A stretch of 64,000 nucleotides of DNA from Hippasteria phrygiana (taxonomy: Eukaryota; Echinodermata; Asteroidea; Valvatida; Goniasteridae), in contig JAZGUH010000154.1 of the NCBI GenBank assembly GCA_037893225.1, positions 1 to 64,000 of the forward strand, written 5' to 3'. Both the position numbers and the translations under genes were made by a program. Each line of letters starts with the position of its first letter. Positions within the stretch are counted from its first letter, which is position 1. The notes under the pieces are model-generated. The model did not search any database, had not been told where the DNA came from, and saw nothing but the letters and a program-made list of their open reading frames with translations. Positions 1 to 11,490 of the stretch are shown here, one piece after another.

Positions 1-853
1 CATCAAGGAGTGGCCATTTAAGCTCATGTAACATGGAAGTAACATTGGTGTTTCTAGTGAAGTTGTTACAAGAAAAAACAAGAAAAAACAAAACTATTAT
101 ATTTTTGATGCTTTTGGTTTTTGCCAAGAAGCCAATTGGTTGCCGAGGGGTGGGGGCTGGCCCCTCCCCCCCCCCCCCCCCCCCCAGAGACGGGCCTGAG
201 TTGGGGACTGAAACAAGTATGGATTGTTAGCCCTCTGAAAACCAAGTGTTTCCTGATATTTGGGGCATTCATCGTCAAGACAACGGCAAATGGTACCCAT
301 ACAATCTGACCCGATTCCGGACCGTAAAAATAATGCACTTGTTGTCGACCCTGTTAAAGTGTTATAGCGCCCTCGGGAAGTTCAATTATGCAAATTGATA
401 ATCTAGCAACAGGTCCAAAACACTAGCCTCGTCGATCGACGACGTCGGTGTACATAAAATCTATTATGTACTTGCATTTAGAGGAAATGCAACATCGAAA
501 GTACCCAATGTGTGTTCATTTTGTGGCTGCGAGTGGAGTACTAAGCTTGATGATGCTGGTGACATGGCCGAAGATTCTTACAAGTGACTAACATAACAAC
601 AGATGTGTCCGGGGTAGGTTGCGGCCCGCCCCATGTCACTGGCACGTCTAAGACCACAAAATCAACTTTACCACCGAGTACCAGCACCACCAGCAGACAC
701 CATAGTGACGCAGTAAACCCTGTTTCTTGTTGATGGATTGACTATGACGATAATGATACCTCAGGATTCACCATAAATAATAATAATAATAAATAACAAT
801 AATAAACGTAATGTATTGAATTGAACTTGAAGGCTTCGATCAACCCCTTCCAG
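1..853. other. Upstream region of the fringe gene
   Basis: No coding region is supported here. The stretch holds a C run at 166-185, (A)AT-rich sequence at 774-806, and no conserved exon that I recognise. It should contain the promoter and 5' untranslated part of the fringe gene, but no TATA box or initiator can be assigned with confidence. A TAA stop at 809-811 lies in frame upstream of the fringe ATG, so the open frame does not extend further left without splicing. Confidence 0.5.
166..185. repeat. Poly-C run (20 bp)
   Basis: An uninterrupted C homopolymer upstream of fringe. It is one of nine C or G runs of at least 12 bp in the window. Confidence 0.9.
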
Positions 854-1366
854 ATGTTTGAGTTTGCAGCGATGTGTTTCCATTGGAAACACAACTCTAA
901 ACTATTCCGTGCTGTTCTCATTGTGGGGACCGTCTATGTGACACTCTGCTTTCTAGCTGTGTTAACTCTCTTTCCAAGCGATTCCTCGGATATTAACCGT
1001 GAAAGTCATTCATCTAAAATCCAAGCTTTGGAGAAAGAAACGTGGCATGGCTCGTCAAAAAGAGGAGGTAGGCCACGAAACATCTTTTTCAGCAGTGAAG
1101 GGCGTGAAGACGACTTGAATCAGCCTGCAAGAGATGTATCGCAGTCGGGCGCGGATCATAAAACCTCCAATTATTCCAAAAGATTCATTCAATTGCAGTC
1201 ACCCACCAATAATGATTCCACTATTGAGGTGCCTTTAAAAAACAATTACAGACAGACTGAACTCTCTGACATTTTTATTGGAGTGAAGACAACCGAGATC
1301 TATCATACTAGCCGGTTACCAGTCCTCTTTGAGACGTGGTTAGACAACTCCGATGTCAGAAAGCAG
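854..1366 (+). CDS. Fringe exon 1 (start, membrane anchor, stem, first catalytic motif)
   Basis: Residues 1-171. It begins [16 protein letters not shown], followed by a hydrophobic anchor (about residues 20-40) and a polar, Ser/Asn-rich stem. It ends at ...DNSDVRKQ with donor GTAATT, phase 0. The fringe hallmark [16 protein letters not shown] is near the end. Confidence 0.92.
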
Positions 1367-4300
1367 GTAATTTCAATTCTTTATCGTGCATTTATATAGG
1401 TTGCTTGTGTTGCCAAATGAGTTTATGCATTCTAATTCATGCAGGCATTACTTGAATTACAATTTTTCTTGAATTGATCGATCGATTGATTGATGAATCA
1501 AATGATTGATTGTTCTTTCACTGGCTGTCATTTCATTTTAAATTGAATTGTTCTGTTTAAAAGAGTATACATGTACGCGGCAGTAGGTTTCCAACTCGCA
1601 AATATTTTTCTTAATTAATTTTAGGCAAGTCCGGACAAGTTTGTTAAAGCGCTCCTCGTGAGTTGACAATCTGATAAATTTTAAGGTCCTTATCAGTAAG
1701 TTATTTGGACTTGGCAAAGTTCAATTGGCCAGAAAATAGAAATTGTGCACTTCGGCAAACGTGATTCATTATTTTCCATATTTGGCTAAGAAGGCAAACA
1801 AACAAGACGGGGACAGGTTGTTTTTCAAAAAAAGGGAATGTTTGGTACGAACGGTGGATCTTCATGATTGAGAGATCAAAGCTGCACTTTTACATAGGCT
1901 ATTATTTGTACAAGCATCGGTCAATGCAGACTTTGCGCAAGCAATGGATTGCGCAAGACAGGTTTACCGCATAAACTGCCAATCACACTGCGAGGCAAAA
2001 GTTTTCATGTTTGGTAGATTATGCGTGCACAGGTTTGCGCAATCGGTTGATTGTGAACGATTGGTTTGTGATTGACTTAATTGAATTCAGAAATTAAAAA
2101 AATTTAAACCATCATTCCATTTTCTGACTGATTACGCGGTACCCGCTGCTGCATTGGATTCGAATTGGCCAGCCGACCCCGGCAAGCTCGGTGGTCGAGT
2201 GGTTAAGACGTCTGCACTAGTAAGCAGGAAGTCGTGGGTTCGAATCCCGCCCGAGTAAGCCTGTGAATTTTTTCACACAGGCTCTCGGAAAGCACTGAAT
2301 ATACAGTGCTTCATATATTACGTCGGGACAGGGCAAAAGAGAAAACATCTCTGTTCTAATTTATATATCTTTGTGTAAATTGTTTACATTTTTGTATTGC
2401 CAAGGACTCTTATTAGGTATGCAACATGGTTTTAAATTGACTTACGAACTTGTACATGTAGTTCCAAAAGTGGTTAATGTTTGTCTAATTTTATTTTCAA
2501 ATGGCAATTTTGTTTGTAATTGTGATGCGATCAAGCAAAATCAGTCGGAACTCGGCAATAATTGTTTTAGGGCTGTTCATTATACATTGTTTTAGGGCTG
2601 TTCATTTTTGAATAATTTAGTATTTGAATATTCGAAACTGGGTTTGACCGAATATTCAAACATTCGATACTCGCCGATCAAGTTTTTCAGTGCATGCCGC
2701 ACAGGTAACAAAACAACATTGCATGTAAAAGCACGCCGGTGTTTTACGTATGGCGATTGATATTATGGACCGTTCAAACGGCATTTTTTTGCATGCCCCT
2801 GTTGTATCAAGGGTTTTACGGATGGGAACAATAAACCTCCATCCACTAAAAGTTACTATTGACAAAAATGAGGCATTTGACACTGCTAAGCGCCGTAACT
2901 TTTCTATTAAAATAGCATCAGAGTCGTATCTGTACGTGCATCTTTTCGAATATTCGAACTGGCAAAATGGTATTCGAATATTCGCGTGACGATCGAATAT
3001 CGAATATTCAGTATATTCGGGACAGCACTAAATTATTTTGAGATATGGGCCAAAATATGTTCGTAGTGGAAAAATCAAAAATGACTTTTTTACAAAAACA
3101 GAAGGGAAAAACATTCTTCTTTCACATGAAAATATGACACGTATTAATATATAAGTGTGCTAAAAATGACTCAAGTACTGTAACTTTAAATTGATTTTCT
3201 CAGTTTCTTTCTTTTTAATGTGCCGGTGTTCAAATATTTGTAACTTTTTAACCAAAGGTCGTATTCACATGGGGTTTTCACAAATATGGAACTTGAAGTA
3301 CGCTACAAATGAATATGTAAAAATCCCAAAATTGTCCAGGGCCTACTTCAGACTGATTTTGCTTGATCGCATCACAATTTATTAGCAGAAAAAATCCTGG
3401 TATTTTTTTGTCAGTATTGATAATCCATCTTTAATCTGGGATAAAAAGAAAACTTGGTTAATTTTCATTTGAAGTATATACTTTAATGATCGAGGTACAT
3501 GTTGTTTTACATATCTAATTTTTTTATTGTACCAATCACACATCTTCTTTTTCAGACCTATTTTTTTACGGATGCTGATGATGAAAATAACTTCAAGGAA
3601 ATGAGTAAGTGATGTCCCAATTTTGCACTATTTGATAGTATAAAAACCAGAAATATTATTTCTGGTTTTTATATACAGCAGGGTTGCATGAGACTTTTTA
3701 ACTTACAATTCGTCAAACAGTTTATGGCATTATGGGTAAATGACTTCTGACTAGCACCCCCCGAACAAATACACTGAGAATTTGGGAGACTGCCAACATA
3801 GTGCAGGATAATGTACATGTAGCTCAGTTGGTAGAGCACCGGTACGGTATTCCGGAGGTCGCAGGTTCAAATCCCGCTCCAGCCGGTTTTCTTTGTTCAC
3901 TTTGAAAATTCACTTCTGTTTGTAATCATGTGTGTAAGTAGAACACTGAAATAGGGAATATATATGAAATGTCATATCTCATCAAGGTGATTTTGTGCAG
4001 TTCAATTCAAGTTAATGTGTACATGTATGTATATGACATGTCATATAAATGAACTTGACTTAATAAGATTCTTCATGAAGGCAAACACAGCCAACGAATA
4101 CAAACACAATTTTGCTTCTTTTTTTTTCACCTGCAGATGGACAGTTTATAAATACTCATTGTGCTAACCGGCATACAAGGTACATGTAATGATGTATACA
4201 ATTTAATAGAATCTCGTTGGCCAAAAACTGTTGTTGGAATTAGTTATTTTTTTAATGAAATTCACCCTAACCCTCTAGACCTTTTTTGCTGGGAAACACC

Positions 4301-7300
4301 CTCAATCCTCCAAAATCCTCCGATTGCCCTGCCCCAAAAAATGCTTTCATCCTCAATCCTCAAAAATCCTCTTTTTCTTGAAATACCATTCATCCTCAAT
4401 CCTCCAAACAGGGGTGAGATTTTTTGTCGGAATTTCAGTATTTTTAAAGAATCACTTTTGCAACCTGGAATTCCTGAGGTGTTGTCCTAAAGGTGTTTTT
4501 ACCTGTAAAAGTGGATATAGACTAATAAAAATGAATATTTTAAGGGGGTGCCTTTAGGCAAATACAAACTCACTGTTGGTCTGGGGTCCTCATGGATTTT
4601 TCGTGGATTTTGTGGATTTCGTGGATTTCTCATTTTTGGCCAATCTCACCCCTGTCCAAAGTCCTCCAAAACTGCAAGGAGGATTTTGGAGGGTTGAGGT
4701 GGGTTAGGGTTAAAGTTAAAGCATACTACAGTTGTATATAGCAAAGTATATGTCAGTTACAGATATTTTGTAAAGAAAAAAGCAGTTCAGTTCATTTGAT
4801 CGCTACAGTTTACAATAGATACAAGTGTACTTTCTGAACTTACATTCATGTAGATCGGTATATTGAAAGCATAATTGGAGTATTGACCTCTTGAATACAG
4901 ACAACGGCCATAGCCGCGGTTTGAAAAAGACCGCCTGGCACTTGTTGTCTGTAATTTTATGCACATTCCTGCGCATACTCGATCCATTCATGTTTCAGCT
5001 ATATTGTTCTCGAATGGGAGTATAATGAATAGATAGTGTTTTTTCAAACAAAACTTTAATTCGCACAAGGGGGGGAGGGCCCCCTGAGGTGGACCACTCT
5101 ATTCAATGTGGTGCCTATTGTTTGTGTTTACGCTTGGCTGCACAGTCCATTCTTGGCATTCCAGCCCCCCCCCCCCCCCCCCCCCCCCATCAATGACACC
5201 CAGACCTAAGGCATTCAGTGTTGTCTATGTTCTTTCAGACATTAGATACATGCTTGAGTGGGGACACGTGTAGATGTGCATATGATACAATCATTTTGTT
5301 CTTGTTGATATTTACAGGCAAGGACTCTGCTGCAAAATGGGCGCCATTTTTTCTATGTATTTGAAATCGGGAAAAAGGTAATTAAACGGTTTTTCATTTT
5401 TGTTGGAGATTTTAGGTTCATTTGTGTATTTTTTTTCAAAGGCTCTCTTTTCTTGCATTTGTGTTTCTCAAACTGTGTTCAAATAAAATGCAATAGATCC
5501 TAAATGCGCCGGACAAAAATAATAATACAATCATTTTCATGGACACCTGTATCATTCATTATTCAACTTCACCCTCACATCTGTTTCTTTTGTGTGAAGA
5601 AGCCAAGTCTGTGATGAAATACCTTACTCAAGCAAATGGGCTTCAGAATCATTTTTATCAGACCCCAAAAAGCAAAACTAGTGTTGCCCTTAAATGGGGA
5701 AAATCGGGAGGGAGGGTTGGTCGGTCGGTCGGTCGGTCGGTCAATGTGTTTTTGTTTTTTTGTTTTTTTTACCGTCCCTGAAAACATCAAAATGATACTA
5801 CATGTCGTGTAACTCGGAAGTCTGAGAGCAAAAAGCAAGCTTATTTAAAAGTGAGATGGCGAAATGCACTATTGTGCCGTCGTAGCTGTATTTAAAGACA
5901 ATGATTTTAATAAAACTTGTTCATTTTATGCGGGAAAAGGTGAGATTTTGAAAATTTCTTTTAAATTATTATTTTTTTTTTTAAATGCGACCCGACTTTT
6001 GTTACTTTTACGGTCGTTCGCGGAGGGCAACACAACTGTATTAATTTGTTTTTTGGGCCTAAGGTATGGATGAACTCACTCATCGTCACGCATTCATTTC
6101 TATTATTCAGATGGTGGTGTAATGTGGACGATGACAACTACCTTAACATCAACAATTTATTGAAATTGTTGCGATCCTACCAGCATGACAAAGACTATTA
6201 CCTTGGGAGATCGAGTACCTCATCAGAGATTGTCGTTTATGATAGTGGCGATAAAAGAAACGTAAGTTACCAAAGAGATAAATGATTTGAAAACTGCAAA
6301 AAAATGATAATCGGTGTAAAGCAGACCTGTGCAGGCCCACGAAAGCCAAAAGTAACAAGCCAGAAAAGTGTGCTTTGGCAGTCCAGGAAATCCTTTTCAT
6401 ATGTAACTTGAAACTCACGTACATGTGGACAAAGTAAACCACATTTAACATGAAATACTATTATTAACCCTAACCCCTGTGGTACTTTAAAGGTAATGTA
6501 CATGATTGGTAATCCTCCAATTTTTTTTTATGAATTATTACCTTACTAGACTGTAAGTTAATAGTAGTCTCAATCATCCTGTGAAATTATGGCACCAGGT
6601 GTGCTGTCGTTGTCAAGAAAAGTGGACATTTATATCGTTTTCCAACGATTTCCAGCTGGAAATCGTTGGAAATCTGCTCTGTAGCCTTTAGTCAAGGCGC
6701 GCCCCGGACATGCTGGTATCATAGATATAGAATTAAATGGCATTCGTGGCACTTCACGCGTCCAGGTAGCCATGCGCGCCTTGACTAAAGGCTATCATCC
6801 GCCCGACGGTTGAAAACGAGCGCGTTTTTTTTTTTTTTTTTGCCATCCAACAATGCAAAACTTTGAACAGGTCAGTGGAACGATATTTCCTATAAAAATA
6901 CTAACCCCCAAATCCGCCCATTTCTAAAAATTACAACAATGACCAATCATGTACACTACCTTTAACTGGGAAGTCTCCTGAATCCATCAAAATTCAACAG
7001 TAAACCTATGGCACATTCTTTGGACTTGGACAAGTTGGGGCATCATAGCTCCATGTAAAGTAATGGTGCCAACAGTCCTGAACCTATCAATATACAACAC
7101 AACATGGTGTTTGATTTTGGGGGATTTGAGTTAAAGAGCAGCGTGCAAATAATACGTTTCATTAAATGTTTTTATGTCCTTATACAGCTACATCCAAATG
7201 ATTCTCACATTTCCTTTACTCTCATGCATTTTTTGGGTACCTTTTTGGATGAAGTTATATTACTTCACTGAAGTTTAACCTTTTATACAACATTTGTAAA

Positions 7301-10300
7301 CATCAAAAAACAAAACTACTGAATTATTACGAAATACGGTACCGTACTAGACTGTAAGTAAAAAGCAGTCTCAAGCATCCTGTAAAATCATGGCACCTGG
7401 TGTGCTGTCGTTTTCAAGATAAGTGGAAATTTATATCGTTTTCCAACGATTGTCGGCCGACAATCGTTGGAAATAGTCTTGTTCCCTGACCTGATACATG
7501 TAATTCCCTGATGTCTATAAATTGCTTTGTTTTGTCTAAGGTGTGGTCAGGGAACCAGATTACTAGAACAGATTTGTTTTCTATGCACACAAAACTTTAA
7601 ACAGGTCAGTGTTACAGTATTTGCTAGCACGCTATAAAATACTAAACCCCCAAATCCATTTATTTCTGAAAATTACAGCAAGAGCAAATGATGTATACTA
7701 CCTTTAATTTTGACTTTAGCTCAAGAAAGTCATCGATCCAAAAAGACTGACAAGACGACAAGCAAGGTTTTGGTTTGCAACAGGAGGAGCTGGTGTGTGT
7801 ATTACTCGATCTCTTGCCCTGAAGATGAGTCCCTATGCTGGGTAAGTACATGTACAGGGGTGGCAGACAGTGAAGGGTGCGCTGGGTATGATGAAGGGTG
7901 TGGCGGGTATGATGAAGGGTGTGGCGGGTATGATGAGGGGTGTGGCGGGTATGATGAGGGGTGTGGCAGGTATGATGAGGGGTGTGGCGGGTATCATGAG
8001 GGGTGTGGCGGGTATCATGATGAAGGGTGTGGCGGGTATCATGAAGAAGGGTGTAGCGGGTATGAAGAAGGGTGTGGCGGGTATGAAGAAGGGTGTGGCG
8101 GGTATGAAGAAGGGTGTGGCGGGTATGAAGAAGGGTGTGGCGGGTATGATGAAGGGTGTGGCGGGTATGATGAAGGGTGTGGCGGGTATGAAGAAGGGTG
8201 TGGCGGGTATGATGAAGGGTGTGGCGGGTATGATGAAGGGTGTGGCGGGTATGAAGAGTAGTGTTTGTATTCCTCAATCTGTGTGAGCCCTATTCCGGGT
8301 AAGTACAAGGGTGGGTTGGTGAAGGGGGGAGGGATGGTGAAGTGTGGATCGGTTTATTTTCTGTACTGTACATGGATTTTAAGGATGTTGACTTCGGATC
8401 TTGTTGTATTTATGAATCAGTAACATACAGGGGTGAGATTTGTCAGGATTTTTGTCGGGATTTCATAATTTTTTAAAGAATCTCTTTTGCAATCTGGAAT
8501 TCCTGAGGTGTTGTCCTAAAGGTGTTTTTACCTGTAAAAGTGGATATAGACCAATAAAAACGGATATTTTAAAGGGGCGCCTTTAGGCAAATACAAACTA
8601 TATGTTGATCTGGGGTCCTTGTGGATTTTTTGTGGATTTTTTCATGGAGTTCGTGGAATTTTAATTGTTGGCCAATCTCACCCCTGAACATAGCCAGTTG
8701 TTTATCTTAGTTTGGCTGCTTGTCTTTGTATAAACCTCAGTAAAAGGGGCTGTATAAATACTTGTACATGTACATGTGGAATGCCGCTATAACAAACATC
8801 GCGGGATCCACAGATTTTGTTCGGTATAGTGATCGTTCGGTTTAGCGTTTTTAAGCCGCAGGTAAGGAAGACTTTAAACGTGCCCGTTGTGCCGGCCATT
8901 GAATTATGAAATTACATGTTCATACTTTCTAAGGTTAGCGAATTCTAAAGCAACAGTTGGCTTTTCCCTTCTATTCCTTGGGGAAATAATAGCCACCTGT
9001 CACTCTTCAACATAAAGCTGCGGCTGTTTGGGAATTACAAACGGCCCAAATGCCAGTACATGTTTTTAATCCGTTGCCTTTTTTTTTCAGCAACAATGTT
9101 CGGTTAGTTTTGTACACAAAATTTGGGAGCCAAGGATGGTGTTCGGTATAGCCGAATGATTGGTATAGCGGTGTTCGGTATAGCGGCGTTCCACTGTATT
9201 ATTATTTGGGGTTTGGGCCAGAACTCAAAACCTTTTTGTTTTTATTTATTGATCTCCCCCTCCCCCTCCACCTTATTTTCCTTTTTTTATACTTTCCCCT
9301 GTGCTTTTTTAAATACAAAAAAAACAGATGTCCAGTTCAAACTTTGTAGCCATGTCGTCAATCACCTAAAGATGTACACTGTAATGATGACATCATGATG
9401 ACTTCATTGGCTGTTAAATTACAAGCAGAAAAAAAAAAAAAATGTTATCATTTTAGTTCAGCATGATAGTTTTTCGTATTCAGCGATCAGAGAGAGAATC
9501 TAATAATGATGTTTATTTTGGGATATGTTCATTTTGTTGGACCTATATATGTGTACTTCTGGGGTTACCAAAAGCTTAAAGTCTAACAATGACGGCAGGT
9601 ACAAGGACCCCAGTGGCCATTCAGTGATCAGTGACTTGAATCATGGGAAAGATTCGACTTTAATACCCCCCACCCAAATCGGTTAGGAACAGCAAATCTT
9701 GGGAAAATAACCATCCATCTGTGTTCAGAACTTGACACAACCTTTTGTGCAATATAGGGGAAGAATGTTTGCGTTTTCTGTGTTAAACATGTAGATGTTC
9801 TTGGCACAGTGTATGGTCACTCAATTCACTTACATGTTAATTTCTGCCTTATTTGTATAGATTTTTCACTGACATAAATCTTGAAATAACAGGTTGTGCC
9901 ACATTATTTAGATAGTTGTTATCAAGGAGGGTTAATTATTTTTCAAGATTTTGCTGTTCCTGACCAATTGTTGCTTTGGGGGGAAGGATATTCAAGTAAA
10001 ATCTTTCCGAATCATGTTATGAAATCATCAGACAGGATGGCAGCCCATGGTATTTCCTGAATAAAATTGCAACATATTAATGACCAGATCTTATCTTGAG
10101 GTTCAGTTTCGGTTGAAAGTATTTTTGGGTTTGAACTTTACTTTCATGGTTGTTAATCATATTATTTCCTAATAATAACAGCTATGATAATCTAGTTTGC
10201 AGAGGTTTCTTACTTTTCTAACAAGGTTAAGTGATGTGCACAAATGCCATGATATCACAATGATGTCATCAAGTACTTGTATCATGGCATTGCATTGAGA

Positions 10301-11453
10301 TTGGAGGTTAACTCTCCTATGGTTTGACCATTCAAAACCTTTCAAAATCTGCTTACTGGCAAGATGGCTAAAAAATAATTATGAACCTTTAAAAACACTC
10401 CAGAATTTGTTGCTACTGCACTACCACACCTTTCAATACCCTTTGAAAGGTATTGCCCAGCAAACACAAAACGTTCAAAAAACGTTTTGGTTAGGTTCTA
10501 CTACAATTATCCCGGTCAAAATGCTTGGGCCACGTGATGATAAACATACCCTCTCGCGCCCCCTGCTCCCCCGCTCAATGTTGTAATATCAATCCGGAGC
10601 GCATTCCGCGCAATGAGAGCCAACATTGACAGGGGGGTCGGGGGGTCGGGGGCCCAATGAGATTTGGCTGGGATTGTCTGAAATTTTCTTTCTAAAAAAA
10701 AAACACAAAAAAACAAACACATTAAAAAAGACCTAAGTGTGAGAAGCAATGGATGGTCATTGCTTTCCGAGTGCAGGAGTAATTAAAAGAAAAGGAAGAA
10801 AAAAAGAGTTATTTTTTCGGGTTGGATTCGAACCCACAACTCTTGCATTTGAATGTACATGTCCAAACCACTAGACCATGTGAGTCACAGATGCCAAGAG
10901 GCTTAATTGACCGTTCAATTCCCGGACACAGATGATCCCAATTGTTTTGTAGTGCGCATCGTACACGATGCACCATGACGAATAACCATGCCATTTTGTC
11001 AAATAACTTTACAAAAGAAATTTGTGTTCAACGCGAAAAGCGCATTACGCTACACAAACCACCTACAAGCCTCTTCCAATTTTTCAGCCGTCTCATTGCG
11101 TGATTTGTCGACAAATTCAACGGTTAACCCTCGCCACCAAAATAGTAAAGGAGAGTCAGTCATTTCTTTATTATTTTAGTGGCGAGGGTTAACCGTTGAA
11201 TTTTCCGACAATTCACGGAATGAGGTAGTTGAAAAAAATGGAAGAGGCTTGTATGTTTGTGTAGCGTAATGCGCTTTTCGCGTAAAAAAAAAGAGTCTTT
11301 TGTGAAGTTATTTGACAAAATGTCATGGCTAATCGTCATGGTACAAAACAAGTGCTTGCGCAAGCGCATTACAGCCAGGAATTGTCATTCTGTTAACCCT
11401 ATCCGGACCGGGCTTAGTTTGGTACGTAATAAGGATACTGGGGAGGGGCACCT

Positions 11454-11490
<37 letters not shown>

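Larger units (their letters stand above)
1367..3555 (+). other. Fringe intron 1
   Basis: A 2.2-kb intron. It contains a tRNA-derived SINE near 2118-2345 and a terminal-inverted-repeat element at about 2588-3027. No further coding signal is seen. Confidence 0.7.

Noticed and set aside
2180..2260. Functional tRNA-Ser gene
   Set aside because: Boxes A and B are good, but the acceptor and anticodon stems pair poorly and the long variable arm is missing. The sequence recurs with shared flanks, so it is a SINE.
3815..3885. Functional tRNA gene at the second tRNA-like module
   Set aside because: Shared leader and tail with 33508-33684 mark it as a dispersed repeat, and the anticodon loop does not fold cleanly.
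7660..8308. Long open frames of low-complexity repeats (His/Thr-rich, Gly-rich) over the 21-bp minisatellite
   Set aside because: They exist in all phases because the period is a multiple of three, lack start or splice context, and lie in a fringe intron.
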